A stretch of 64,000 nt of DNA from Tsukamurella tyrosinosolvens (lineage in GTDB: Bacteria > Actinomycetota > Actinomycetes > Mycobacteriales > Mycobacteriaceae). Where the stretch lies: positions 2,356,001-2,420,000 of the forward strand of contig NZ_FNSA01000003.1 of the NCBI RefSeq assembly GCF_900104775.1. The letters are read 5' to 3'. A program made the translations under genes and the position numbers. The first letter of the stretch is position 1, and every line of letters begins with the position of its first letter. The notes under the pieces are model-generated. The model saw only the letters and a list, made by a program, of their open reading frames with translations. It ran no database searches and had not been told where the DNA came from. Below are positions 20,925-29,117 of this stretch, one piece after another.

Positions 20925-21311
20925 CTACATGCCGATGGCGAGGTTCCGGGCGTAGTCGACGCGCTGGTAGACGTCCTGCACCGCCGAGGGCGAGTACACC
21001 GGGACGCTGGTGGTGAACGATCGACCCTCCGGACCGACCACGGTGACCTGCACGAATCCCTGTGTGCGGTCCTCCTTGGCGAGCAGGAAGAACAGCGAGA
21101 ACACGCAGACCGCGAAAGCTCCGACGATCGCCATCACGATGGCCCAGGTGGGGATCGCGCGGGTCGTGACGCTGTGGTTCGTCACGGTCCACTGGGAGCC
21201 CATGACGGGGAACGACCCGACCGGCGTGATGATCTCGGTGCGCGTGCAGTGGATGTCGCCGATGCTCACCAGCACCGGATCGGGCATGCTCGGCGGCGTG
21301 TACGGATCCAC
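20925..21311 (-). CDS. Hypothetical single-pass membrane protein
   Basis: The 128-residue product has a Pro-containing N-terminal region of about 50 residues, one hydrophobic segment (about residues 54-78, AIPTWAIVMAIVGAF onward) and a hydrophilic C-terminus. The sequence before the membrane segment looks like a small beta domain. I do not recognise the family. The GTG at 21311 has TACACT ending 6 bases upstream, a leaderless-type match. It is divergent from pup, and the two -10 boxes lie only 7 bases apart, so expression of both could be linked. No function is proposed. Confidence 0.65.
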   Translation of the reverse strand: MDPYTPPSMPDPVLVSIGDIHCTRTEIITPVGSFPVMGSQWTVTNHSVTTRAIPTWAIVMAIVGAFAVCVFSLFFLLAKEDRTQGFVQVTVVGPEGRSFTTSVPVYSPSAVQDVYQRVDYARNLAIGM

Positions 21312-21329
21312 GGCTGCAGTGTAGGCCGG

Positions 21330-21378
21330 TAGTGTTGGTACATCGGGTCGAGCGGCCCGGATTCGGTCGCTAAGGAGG
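21330..21378 (+). promoter_or_regulatory. pup promoter and Shine-Dalgarno
   Basis: TAGTGT (21330-21335) is a likely -10 box, giving a 5' leader of about 43 bases. AAGGAGG (21372-21378) lies 7 bases before the pup ATG and is among the strongest ribosome sites in the window, fitting the high Pup demand of pupylation. Confidence 0.6.
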
Positions 21379-21385
21379 CAGCGAG

Positions 21386-21580
21386 ATGGCGCAGGAGCAG
21401 GTCAAGCGTGGCGGCGGCGGGGACGATGAGGATGCTGCGGGCGGCCCGTCGGGTGCCGGCCACGAGCGCATCGAGAAGCTGACCGACGAGACGGACGATC
21501 TGCTCGACGAGATCGACGACGTGCTCGAGGAGAACGCCGAGGACTTCGTGCGCGCGTACGTGCAGAAGGGCGGCCAGTGA
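21386..21580 (+). CDS. pup: Prokaryotic ubiquitin-like protein
   Basis: Pup is joined by its C-terminus to lysines of target proteins and marks them for the proteasome. The 64-residue protein is acidic and mostly disordered, with a helix-forming segment (about residues 28-52) that binds the Mpa coiled coil. It ends in GGQ, so Dop must deamidate it to GGE before PafA can use it. A strong Shine-Dalgarno precedes it, and its stop overlaps the prcB start in GTGA, which implies coupled translation. Confidence 0.99.
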   Translation: MAQEQVKRGGGGDDEDAAGGPSGAGHERIEKLTDETDDLLDEIDDVLEENAEDFVRAYVQKGGQ

Positions 21581-22353
21581 CCCCGCTGCACGGCGGATCG
21601 TCGTTCGTGGAGCATCTCGCCGCTGTGGCGCCCGAGGCGCTGCCCGGCCGGGGTTCCGGGTCCGACGGTGCGCCGGACGTCCCGCACGGCACGACGATCG
21701 TCGCCGTGGCCTTCGACGGCGGCGTGCTGCTCGCGGGTGATCGCCGCGCCACCATGGGCAATCTCATCGCGCAGCGCGACATCGTCAAGACCTTCGTCAC
21801 CGACGAGCTCACCGCGGTGGGCATCGCCGGCACCGCCGGGATCGCGAAGCAGATCGTGAAGCTGTTCACCGTCGAGCTCGAGCACTACGAGAAGATCGAG
21901 GGCGTGCCGCTCACCTTCGACGGCAAGGCGAATCGTCTGGCCGGCATGGTTCGCGGCAACTTCGGCGCCGCCCTGCAGGGCCTGGCCGCGGTGCCGCTGC
22001 TGGTCGGCTTCGACGAGGCCGAGTCCCGCGGCCGGATCGTCTCCTACGACGTCACCGGCGACTGGCACGACGAGGTGGGCTACCACTCGATCGGCTCGGG
22101 CTCGGCGTGGGCGAAGTCGTCGATCAAGAAGCGCTTCCGGCCCGGCCTCGACGCCGACGGTGCGCTCGACGTGGCGGCCGAGGCCCTGTTCGACGCCGCC
22201 GACGACGACACCGCCACGGGCGGCCCCGACGTACTCCGCAAGCTCTACCCGACGGCGATCGTCATCACCGCCGACGGTGCCGTGGAGATCGCCGAGGAGG
22301 ACGTTGCCGCCGCGACGGACCGGGTGATCGCGGCGAGGGGAGGCGAGCAGTGA
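21577..22353 (+). CDS. prcB: Proteasome beta subunit
   Basis: PrcB is the catalytic subunit of the 20S core. The 258-residue precursor carries a propeptide of about 38 residues that is removed at the Gly-Thr bond in PHGTTIV, exposing the nucleophile Thr39. The expected Asp and Lys helpers follow (LLAGDRRAT and IVKTF). The GTG start overlaps the pup stop by 4 bases, and the gene itself overlaps prcA the same way. This pup-prcB-prcA order is the standard actinobacterial one. Confidence 0.98.
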   Translation: MTPLHGGSSFVEHLAAVAPEALPGRGSGSDGAPDVPHGTTIVAVAFDGGVLLAGDRRATMGNLIAQRDIVKTFVTDELTAVGIAGTAGIAKQIVKLFTVELEHYEKIEGVPLTFDGKANRLAGMVRGNFGAALQGLAAVPLLVGFDEAESRGRIVSYDVTGDWHDEVGYHSIGSGSAWAKSSIKKRFRPGLDADGALDVAAEALFDAADDDTATGGPDVLRKLYPTAIVITADGAVEIAEEDVAAATDRVIAARGGEQ

Positions 22354-23063
22354 CGTTCCCGTACTACGCCTCCGCCGAGCAGATCATGCGCGATCGCTCG
22401 GAGCTGGCGCGCAAGGGTATCGCCCGCGGCCGCAGCGTCGTGGTGCTCAAGTACGCCGACGGCGTCGTCTTCGTCGCCGACAATCCGAGCTCGCTCAACA
22501 AGATCAGCGAGATCTACGATCGCATCGGCTTCGCCGCCGTGGGCAAGTACAACGAGTTCGAGTCGCTGCGCCGCGCGGGCATCCAGTTCGCCGACACCCG
22601 TGGCTACCAGTACTCGCGGCGCGACGTGACCGGCTGGTCGCTGACCAACGCGTACGCCTCCACACTGGGCACCGTCTTCACCGAGCAGGCCAAGCCCTAC
22701 GAGGTCGAACTGTGCGTGGCCGAGGTGGGCACCCCCGAGAACACCGGCTCGCGGCTCTACCGCGTGGGCTACGACGGTTCCGTCGGCGACGAGAAGCAGT
22801 TCGTGGTCATGGGTGGGCAGACCGAGACGATCACGCCCGTGCTCACCGAGGGCTACGCCGAGGATCTCGATCTCGCGGCCGCCGTGTCGCTCGCGGTGAA
22901 GGCGCTGGGAGCGCCGGCACCGTCGAACGGCTCGTCGTCGGCGACCGCGGAGGCCAAGACGTTCGGTGCGGGCGAGCTCGAAGTCGCGATCCTCGACCAC
23001 ACCCGCCCGCGCCGCGCCTTCAAGCGGCTCTCCGACGAGCGGGTCGCGGAACTGCTGAGCTGA
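22350..23063 (+). CDS. prcA: Proteasome alpha subunit
   Basis: PrcA forms the outer rings of the 20S core, gates the entry pore and docks Mpa. The 237-residue product starts [13 protein letters not shown], matching the gating N-terminus of the family, and has the alpha-ring helix [15 protein letters not shown]-like segment at residues 16-30. The GTG at 22350 overlaps the prcB stop by 4 bases, so translation is coupled and the long open frame further upstream is a shadow. A short hairpin follows. Confidence 0.98.
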   Translation: MTFPYYASAEQIMRDRSELARKGIARGRSVVVLKYADGVVFVADNPSSLNKISEIYDRIGFAAVGKYNEFESLRRAGIQFADTRGYQYSRRDVTGWSLTNAYASTLGTVFTEQAKPYEVELCVAEVGTPENTGSRLYRVGYDGSVGDEKQFVVMGGQTETITPVLTEGYAEDLDLAAAVSLAVKALGAPAPSNGSSSATAEAKTFGAGELEVAILDHTRPRRAFKRLSDERVAELLS

Positions 23064-23108
23064 GTCGGGTCGCGCCGGCGCGGGGTAGCGCTGGCACCAC
23101 CGCGGGAT

Positions 23109-23124
23109 CGGGCGTGCGCGCCCG
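23109..23124 (+). terminator. Small hairpin after prcA
   Basis: CGGGCG and CGCCCG form a perfect 6-bp stem around TGCG, 45 bases after the prcA stop and 35 bases before the next ATG. It may end the pup-prcBA message. No T-run is present. Confidence 0.35.
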
Positions 23125-23158
23125 TGACCGCGGACCGTCGATCCGGTGTGCTGGAGGC

Positions 23159-24025
23159 ATGAACGACACCTCCGTGCACCGGCGTGGCATCACCTGGTTC
23201 CTCGCGCTCACGTTCCTGCCGTCCTGGGGACTGTGGTTCGCCGCGTACGGGCTGGGCCACCCGCTCGACGATCCGGCGATCCAGCTGATCACCGCGGCGT
23301 TCCTCCCGGCCATCGCCGCCCTCGTGGTGCGCCTGTGGATCACCCGGCAGGGCCTGGCGGGCGCGGGGCTGCGGCCGCAGCTCCGCGCGCAGTGGCGGTG
23401 GTACCTCGCCGCCCTCGCGATCCCACCGGCGCTTCTCGTGATCGCCCTGCCGCTGGGCTTTGCGACCGGCGTGATGACCATGCCCGCGGACGGGATCCCC
23501 GCGCACCTGCAGGCTGTGGCCTTCGGCCCGCTGATCATGATCGTGCTGGCGCCGGTGTTCTTCGGCGAGGAGTTCGGGTGGACCGCCTACCTGCGCGGGG
23601 CGCTGGCGGACCTGCCGATCCTGCGCGGGAGGCCGACGGCGGCCTCCGGGGCGACGGGCGCGGTGTGGGGTGCGTGGCACTGGCCGCTCGCCTCGGTCGG
23701 CTACTTCGGCTTCCAGCCGCCCCTGCGCGACGTCTTGCTGCTCATCCCACTGTGGATCGTGATGTCGATGTTGCTCGAGATCGTGTGGAGCACACTGTGG
23801 TACGGCTCCGGCAGTATTTGGCCGACGTCCGTCGCGCACGCCGGGTTCAACCTGGTCTTCTCCATGACGATGGGGGAGTTCCTGCCGCCCGAGGCCCTCG
23901 TCGCGGCCTTCCTCGTGCCCAGCGCGGCGCTCGTCCCGCTCGCGCTCCTGGCCTACCGCGTCGATCACCGCCGACGCACCAGGACGCTACCCGCAAGCGT
24001 GCCGGTCGCCGCGGCGGTCAGCTGA
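23159..24025 (+). CDS. CPBP-family intramembrane metalloprotease
   Basis: The 288-residue protein has about eight hydrophobic segments and the ABI/CPBP motifs: FGEEFGWTAYLRG (about residues 139-151), WGAWHWPLA (about 171-179) and HAGFN (about 227-231). The two Glu and the His residues form the catalytic centre known for this family. Members cleave membrane-bound peptides or anti-sigma factors, or handle bacteriocin-like peptides. An SD-like CTGGAGG precedes the ATG. It overlaps the 3' end of the convergent SDR gene by 8 bases. It lies between prcA and pafA, where no proteasome function for it is known. Confidence 0.88.
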   Translation: MNDTSVHRRGITWFLALTFLPSWGLWFAAYGLGHPLDDPAIQLITAAFLPAIAALVVRLWITRQGLAGAGLRPQLRAQWRWYLAALAIPPALLVIALPLGFATGVMTMPADGIPAHLQAVAFGPLIMIVLAPVFFGEEFGWTAYLRGALADLPILRGRPTAASGATGAVWGAWHWPLASVGYFGFQPPLRDVLLLIPLWIVMSMLLEIVWSTLWYGSGSIWPTSVAHAGFNLVFSMTMGEFLPPEALVAAFLVPSAALVPLALLAYRVDHRRRTRTLPASVPVAAAVS

Positions 24026-24737
24026 TCACGTCGATGACGGCCTCCGGAGCGGACCGCTCGCTGACGAGGGCGACGACGGTCTCGGCGAGATCGCCGGGCT
24101 GCAGGGTGATCGCGGAATAGTCCTGCGCCGGGGAGCTCGCCGCGACCGAGGCGGCGATATCGCCGCCCGCGATCATCCCGCCGACGGTGAGGGTGCCGGC
24201 GTACACGCCCTCCGGCGCGAGGGCCGCGTGCAGGTTGAGGGCGTACGCGCGGTACGCCGCGGCGACCAGGGTGAGCGCCCCGAGGTGCGGCATCGGCACC
24301 ACGCTGCTGAGGCCTCCGACGAGGACGAGGGCCCCGTCGTGCGCACGCAGCTCGGGCAGGACGGCGGTCGCGAACTCGACCACGGGGGCGACGGTGCCGA
24401 GCGCGCCGGTCGCCGCCTCCGGCGTCAGCTCGGTGATCGGCGCGAGATCCACGGGCGCGCCCGCGCCGTAGTAGGCCACGTCGATCCGGCCGAACCGCTC
24501 CACCACGGCGGCAGCGGCGTCGACGAGGGATCCGGGGCGTGCGGCGTCGACCACGAAGGCCTCGGCGTCGATGCCGAGTGCGCGGAGTTCGGCGAGGTAC
24601 GCGGGGTGACGGTCCGCCGAGCGGGAAGCGATCGCGACGCGGTGTCCGCGCCGGCCGAAGGCACGCGCGACGGCCATGCCGAGACCGGGACCGGCGCCGA
24701 CGACGAAAAGGACGGGTTGCGCAGTAGTTGAGGTCAT
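24018..24737 (-). CDS. Short-chain dehydrogenase/reductase
   Basis: The 239-residue protein has a Rossmann start VVGAGPGLGMAVARAFG (about residues 10-26), an NADP-type basic ASRSAD turn and a DVAYYGAGAP segment at the NNAG position. The usual YxxxK catalytic pair is not obvious: the region LGALTLVAAAYRAYALNLH has a Tyr but no Lys four residues later, so activity may be altered. The ATG at 24737 lies inside an operator palindrome. It is divergent from the TetR gene that most likely represses it. Substrate is unknown, though xenobiotic or aldehyde response is a common role of such pairs. Confidence 0.82.
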   Translation of the reverse strand: MTSTTAQPVLFVVGAGPGLGMAVARAFGRRGHRVAIASRSADRHPAYLAELRALGIDAEAFVVDAARPGSLVDAAAAVVERFGRIDVAYYGAGAPVDLAPITELTPEAATGALGTVAPVVEFATAVLPELRAHDGALVLVGGLSSVVPMPHLGALTLVAAAYRAYALNLHAALAPEGVYAGTLTVGGMIAGGDIAASVAASSPAQDYSAITLQPGDLAETVVALVSERSAPEAVIDVIS

Positions 24738-24745
24738 ACTCAACT
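24726..24745. promoter_or_regulatory. Operator 1 of the SDR/TetR divergent promoter
   Basis: AGTTGAG and CTCAACT form a perfect 7-bp inverted repeat around 6 bases. It covers the SDR start codon (24735-24737), so a bound TetR dimer would block that start. The half-site TTGAG is shared with operator 2. Confidence 0.7.
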
Positions 24746-24757
24746 TAGTATCAGAAG

Positions 24758-24773
24758 TTGAGGTGTTCCTCAA
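24758..24773. promoter_or_regulatory. Operator 2 of the SDR/TetR divergent promoter
   Basis: TTGAGG and CCTCAA form a perfect 6-bp inverted repeat around TGTT, 30 bases centre to centre from operator 1. It lies just upstream of TAAGCT (24780-24785), the likely -10 box 6 bases before the tetR ATG, and so fits autoregulation. Confidence 0.7.
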
Positions 24774-24791
24774 GATTGCTAAGCTGGCGTC

Positions 24792-25361
24792 ATGTCTCCT
24801 CGGGCGGACGCGGTGCGCAATCGGCAGAAACTGGTGGACGCCGCGAGGCTGTCGTTCGCCGAAGAGGGCGTCGACGTGCCGCTGGAACGGATCGCCAAGC
24901 GGGCCGGCGTGAGTATCGGAACCCTGTACAACCACTTCGCCGACCGTGGCGAACTGGTCGACGCGGTGCTGCCCGACCGCATGGCACGGATCGACGCGAT
25001 CGCCGCGGACTCCGCGGCCGAACCCGACGCGTGGACCGCCTTCGCGACCTTCCTCGACGCGCTGATCTCCGCGCAGGCGCGCGACCGCGCGGTCAACGAG
25101 GCCGTCGCGCGCGGATCCATCGGCACCGTGGACCTGGTCGCCGAGTGCGGCCGGGCGGGGAGTGCGGTGCTCGCGGTCCTGGAACGCGCCCACGTCGCCG
25201 GCGTGCTCCGCGACGACTTCGGGTTCGACGAGCTGGGGACCCTGATGGTCGCGGTCGCGAACATCATCGCGCTGCACCCCGACGACGACGAGGCCTGGCG
25301 GCGGCACCTCGGATTCGTCCTCGACGGGATCAGGCGCACGCCGCACCGAACAGAGGCATGA
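24792..25361 (+). CDS. TetR-family transcriptional repressor
   Basis: The 189-residue protein has an N-terminal helix-turn-helix (about residues 10-56): [19 protein letters not shown] is the classical TetR recognition unit. A ligand-binding C-terminal domain follows. The start is set by TAAGCT ending 6 bases before the ATG. Two TTGAG-N6-CTCAA operators in the divergent spacer make it the likely regulator of itself and of the SDR gene. Its stop lies 35 bases before pafA, but pafA has its own -10 box. Confidence 0.9.
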   Translation: MSPRADAVRNRQKLVDAARLSFAEEGVDVPLERIAKRAGVSIGTLYNHFADRGELVDAVLPDRMARIDAIAADSAAEPDAWTAFATFLDALISAQARDRAVNEAVARGSIGTVDLVAECGRAGSAVLAVLERAHVAGVLRDDFGFDELGTLMVAVANIIALHPDDDEAWRRHLGFVLDGIRRTPHRTEA

Positions 25362-25383
25362 CCACGGCGGACTCGTCGAGAGG

Positions 25384-25396
25384 TAGTGTTCGTCAC
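25384..25396 (+). promoter_or_regulatory. Leaderless-type -10 box of pafA
   Basis: TAGTGT (25384-25389) is followed by 7 bases and the GTG at 25397. This supports the GTG as the pafA start over an upstream ATG at 25358 that overlaps the tetR stop. Confidence 0.65.
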
Positions 25397-26755
25397 GTGC
25401 AGCGGCGAATCATGGGAATCGAGACCGAGTTCGGTGTCACGTGTACTTTTCACGGGCACCGTCGACTGAGCCCCGACGAGATCGCCCGGTACCTCTTCCG
25501 GCGCGTGGTCTCCTGGGGCCGCAGCTCGAACGTCTTCCTGCAGAACGGCTCGCGCCTGTACCTCGACGTGGGCAGCCATCCCGAATACGCCACCGCCGAG
25601 TGCGATTCGGTGCTCCAACTGGTCACGCACGACAAGGCCGGCGAGCGGGTCCTGGAGGACCTGCTGCTCGACGCCGAGCAGCGGCTGCAGGACGAGGGCA
25701 TCGGCGGCGACATCTACCTGTTCAAGAACAACACCGATTCGGCGGGCAACTCGTACGGCTGCCACGAGAACTACCTCGTGGGCCGCGTGGGGGAGTTCTC
25801 GCGCATCGCCGACGTGCTGCTGCCCTTCCTGGTCACGCGGCAGCTGATCTGCGGCGCCGGGAAGGTGCTGCTCACGCCGAAGAACGCGACGTACTGCCTG
25901 AGCCAGCGCGCCGAGCACATCTGGGAGGGCGTCTCCAGCGCCACCACCCGCAGCCGGCCCATCATCAACACCCGCGACGAGCCGCACGCCGACGCCGAGA
26001 AGTACCGCCGCCTGCACGTGATCGTGGGCGACTCGAACATGTCCGAGACCACCACCATGCTCAAGGTTGGCACCGCCCACCTGGTGCTCGAGATGATCGA
26101 GGCCGGCGTCCAGTTCCGCGACTTCTCGCTCGACAACCCGATCCGGGCGATCCGGGAGGTCAGCCACGACACCACCGGGCGGCACGAGGTGCGCCTCGCC
26201 GGCGGCCGGCAGGCGGGCGCCCTGGACATCCAGCGCGAGTACTACGCCAAGGCCGTCGACTACCTCGCCACGCGCGAGCCCGACGAGCAGCTCAGTCGCG
26301 TCGTCGACCTGTGGGGCCGCACCCTCGACGCCGTCGAGACACAGGACTTCTCCGGCATCGACACCGAGATCGACTGGGTGATCAAGCGCAAGCTCTTCCA
26401 GCGCTACCTGGACAAGTACTCGATGGACCTGTCGGACCCGAAGATCGCGCAGCTCGATCTCGCGTACCACGACATCAAGCGCGGCCGCGGCGTGTTCGAC
26501 CTCCTGCAGCGCCGCGGGCTGGCCACGCGGGTGACCACGGACGAGGCCGTCGACGCCGCGGTGAAGAACCCGCCGGAGACCACCCGCGCGAAGCTCCGCG
26601 GCGACTTCATCACCGCCGCGCAGGCCGCGGGCCGCGACTTCACCGTCGACTGGGTGCACCTCAAGCTCAACGACCAGGCCCAGCGCACCGTGCTGTGCAA
26701 GGACCCGTTCCGCAACGTCGACGAGCGCGTCGAGCGACTCATCGCGTCGATGTGA
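25397..26755 (+). CDS. pafA: Pup-protein ligase
   Basis: PafA phosphorylates the C-terminal Glu of deamidated Pup and joins it to a substrate lysine. From the GTG the protein has 452 residues, the usual length, and starts [13 protein letters not shown]. Glu9 and Glu11 are Mg/ATP ligands, and the catalytic base is Asp57 in [11 protein letters not shown]. It lacks the extra loop found in Dop. Its position after a TetR gene is probably incidental, because TAGTGT 7 bases upstream gives it a leaderless promoter. pafB follows after 54 bases. Confidence 0.98.
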   Translation: MQRRIMGIETEFGVTCTFHGHRRLSPDEIARYLFRRVVSWGRSSNVFLQNGSRLYLDVGSHPEYATAECDSVLQLVTHDKAGERVLEDLLLDAEQRLQDEGIGGDIYLFKNNTDSAGNSYGCHENYLVGRVGEFSRIADVLLPFLVTRQLICGAGKVLLTPKNATYCLSQRAEHIWEGVSSATTRSRPIINTRDEPHADAEKYRRLHVIVGDSNMSETTTMLKVGTAHLVLEMIEAGVQFRDFSLDNPIRAIREVSHDTTGRHEVRLAGGRQAGALDIQREYYAKAVDYLATREPDEQLSRVVDLWGRTLDAVETQDFSGIDTEIDWVIKRKLFQRYLDKYSMDLSDPKIAQLDLAYHDIKRGRGVFDLLQRRGLATRVTTDEAVDAAVKNPPETTRAKLRGDFITAAQAAGRDFTVDWVHLKLNDQAQRTVLCKDPFRNVDERVERLIASM

Positions 26756-26809
26756 CGCGACATCGCGTCGATGCGGGCCGAGCGCGCGCATAGAACGTAA
26801 GATCGACAC

Positions 26810-27784
26810 GTGGCAACTTCGCGGATCGAGCGTCTCACCAACCTGGTGATATGCCTGCTGTACACGCAACGCCCGCTCGATCGGGACTACATCCGGGCGA
26901 ACGTCTTCGGGTACGACCCGGAGTCCGACGACGAGGCGTTCGAGCGCATGTTCGAGCGCGACAAGGCCGACCTGCGGGAACTCGGGGTGCCCATCGAGGT
27001 CGCCCCGGTCTCCCGGATCAACTCGGCCGTCGGCTACCGCATCGCGCTCGACGAGTACGCCCTCGGCGACATCGACCTCGATCCCGAGGAGGCGACTGCG
27101 GTCGCCGTCGCCTCGGCCCTGTGGCAGTCGCCCGAGCTGTCCGCCGCGGCGCAGTCCGCGGTGCAGAAGCTGCGCGCCGGCGGCATGGACGTCGATGGCC
27201 CCGGTGCGGGCGTCAGCCCCGGCATCGCCCCGGACCGCGGCGCGGAGGGGGCACTGCTCGCCATGCTCGAGGGCGTCGACCGTCGTCGCCAGGTCACCTT
27301 CGAGCACCGCGCGAACCCGGCGCAGCCCTACGTCGACCGCACGCTGCACCCCTGGGGCGTGGTCACCTTCCGCGGCAGCGCCTACGCCGTCGGTCACGAC
27401 GTCGCGCGCGACGCGGTCCGCACGTTCAAGCTCAGTCGCGTCCGCGGCGGCGCGGTCACCGGCAGCCCGGCCACTGTCCGGCCGCCGGAGGGATTCGACC
27501 TGCACGCGCACGTCGTGGCCACCGTCGCCGAGCGCGAGCCCGTCGGCATCGCCCGGCTGTGGGTCGCGCAGGGCAAGGGCGACGGTCTCCGTCGGCTCGC
27601 CTCGGCTCAGGCCGACGGTGCCTTCCGGGGCCGGCCCGGCACGGAGTTGACGGTGGAGATGCGCTCGGTCGACGCCGTGGCCCGCGAGGTCAGCGGCCTC
27701 GGACCCGACGCGGTGGTCTTCGAGCCGCAGCAATTGCGCGACGCCGTCGTCGACCGACTCACGGCACTGGCGGGGGAGCGATGA
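26810..27784 (+). CDS. pafB: WYL-domain regulator PafB
   Basis: PafB and PafC form a heterodimer that activates the LexA/RecA-independent DNA-damage response in mycobacteria. The 324-residue protein has an N-terminal winged helix (RIERLTNLVICLLYTQRPL), a central WYL domain (about residues 150-230, with the YAVGHD strand) and a C-terminal WCX extension. TAAGAT ends 6 bases before the GTG start. The stop overlaps the pafC ATG by 4 bases, so the two are made together. Confidence 0.95.
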   Translation: MATSRIERLTNLVICLLYTQRPLDRDYIRANVFGYDPESDDEAFERMFERDKADLRELGVPIEVAPVSRINSAVGYRIALDEYALGDIDLDPEEATAVAVASALWQSPELSAAAQSAVQKLRAGGMDVDGPGAGVSPGIAPDRGAEGALLAMLEGVDRRRQVTFEHRANPAQPYVDRTLHPWGVVTFRGSAYAVGHDVARDAVRTFKLSRVRGGAVTGSPATVRPPEGFDLHAHVVATVAEREPVGIARLWVAQGKGDGLRRLASAQADGAFRGRPGTELTVEMRSVDAVAREVSGLGPDAVVFEPQQLRDAVVDRLTALAGER

Positions 27785-28755
27785 GCACACAGTCGAAGCA
27801 GCCGAGCCGGCAGATGCAGCGCCTCGCGCGCTGGCTCAACGTGATCCCGTACTTCCGCACCCACCCGGACGCCGACCTGGAGCGGGCCGCCACCGATCTC
27901 GGCGTCACCGTCGCCCAGCTGCGCAAGGACATCACGGGCCTGACGATGTGCGGGCTGCCGGGCATGTTCCCCGGCGACCTCATCGAGATCGATTACGACG
28001 AGGACGGCGTCGACATCGAGTTCAGCGCCAAACTGGACCGACCGCTCAAGCTGACCGGCCCCGAAGCCGCGTCGCTGCTGCTCGCGCTGCGGGCCCTGGC
28101 GGATTCGCCCGGCGTCGCCGACCCGGCGGCCGTGCTGCGGGCCATCGCCAAGCTGGAGGCCGCCGTCGCCGGAGCGGGCCGCGACACGGTCGCGTCGATC
28201 GACGGCGCGCAGGACACGGGGCCCGTGGCCGCGATCGCCGGCACCGTCCGCGGCGCGCTGCGCGACGGCCGGGCCCTGCACCTGCGCTACTACTCCGCGA
28301 CCCGGGACGCCGCGACCGAGCGCGACGTGGACCCCATCGCCCTCGACACCTTCGACGGCCACAGCTACCTGCAGGCCTGGTGCCGCGCCAGCGAGGGCCT
28401 GCGGATGTTCCGGCTCGACCGGATCGACGAGGTCGTCGTGCTCGACGAGGCCGCGTCGGTGCCGCAGCACGTCGAGCCCGCGTCGGGCCTGTTCGACGGT
28501 GCCGCCGCGGACGAGCTGACCACCGCGACGGTCGAGGTGGGGCCGGGGGCCGCGTGGGCGCTCGAGTACCACCCGTTCACGGTGCTCACCGACGAGCCGG
28601 GCGGCCCGGTCACCGCGACGATGCAGTACGCGACGGAGGCCTGGATGGTGCGGTTCGTGCTCAGCTTCGGCGGGGAGCTGACGGTACGCGGCCCGCAGTC
28701 GCTGGCCGACGCCGTCGCCGACCGCGCGGCCGCCGGTCTCGCCAACTATTCATGA
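27781..28755 (+). CDS. pafC: WYL-domain regulator PafC
   Basis: PafC is the partner of PafB. The 324-residue product has its own winged helix (MQRLARWLNVIPYFRTHP onward), a WYL domain (about residues 150-235, with the SYLQAWCRASEGLRMFRLDRI region at about 198-218) and a WCX tail. The ATG overlaps the pafB stop in ATGA. Together with pafA it completes the conserved pafABC group. The tat genes follow after 95 bases with their own promoter-like box. Confidence 0.95.
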   Translation: MSTQSKQPSRQMQRLARWLNVIPYFRTHPDADLERAATDLGVTVAQLRKDITGLTMCGLPGMFPGDLIEIDYDEDGVDIEFSAKLDRPLKLTGPEAASLLLALRALADSPGVADPAAVLRAIAKLEAAVAGAGRDTVASIDGAQDTGPVAAIAGTVRGALRDGRALHLRYYSATRDAATERDVDPIALDTFDGHSYLQAWCRASEGLRMFRLDRIDEVVVLDEAASVPQHVEPASGLFDGAAADELTTATVEVGPGAAWALEYHPFTVLTDEPGGPVTATMQYATEAWMVRFVLSFGGELTVRGPQSLADAVADRAAAGLANYS

Positions 28756-28807
28756 AGTGGACATGTCCGGCGGTCCGTCAGCGGTCGGTCGGGGTGGACG
28801 CGGTCCG

Positions 28808-28844
28808 GTAGTCTCAGTAGAGATATTCGCGAAGTGAGTGAGGC
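28808..28844 (+). promoter_or_regulatory. Probable tatA promoter and ribosome site
   Basis: TAGTCT at 28808-28813 is a -10-like box, and the purine-rich GTGAGTGAGG near 28832-28841 precedes the tatA ATG. This would let tatA-tatC be transcribed apart from pafABC. Confidence 0.45.
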
Positions 28845-28850
28845 ATCATC

Positions 28851-29102
28851 ATGGGCTGGCATACCCCGACGTTCTGGATCATCGCCGCGGTGGTTCTGCT
28901 GATTCTGTTCGGCGGCAAGAAGCTGCCCGACGCGGCGCGCGGCCTGGGGCGTTCGATGCGCATCTTCAAGAGCGAGATGGACGAGATGAAGACCGAGGGC
29001 GAGAAGAAGCCCGCTACTGAGCAGCCGCAGGCGCAGGTCACCGAGCAGCCGATCGACGTCCAGACGGTGCAGCCGTCCGAGGCCGACCACAAGTCGGCGT
29101 AG
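28851..29102 (+). CDS. tatA: Sec-independent translocase subunit TatA
   Basis: TatA oligomers open the path for folded proteins carrying twin-arginine signals. The 83-residue protein has the typical pattern of one short membrane helix (about residues 6-21), the FGGKKLPD hinge and an amphipathic helix (about 25-45). A disordered acidic/Gln tail ends it. tatC starts 15 bases after its stop, and tatB is not in this cluster, as in other actinobacteria. Confidence 0.96.
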   Translation: MGWHTPTFWIIAAVVLLILFGGKKLPDAARGLGRSMRIFKSEMDEMKTEGEKKPATEQPQAQVTEQPIDVQTVQPSEADHKSA

Positions 29103-29117
29103 TCGCCGCCTGTCCCT

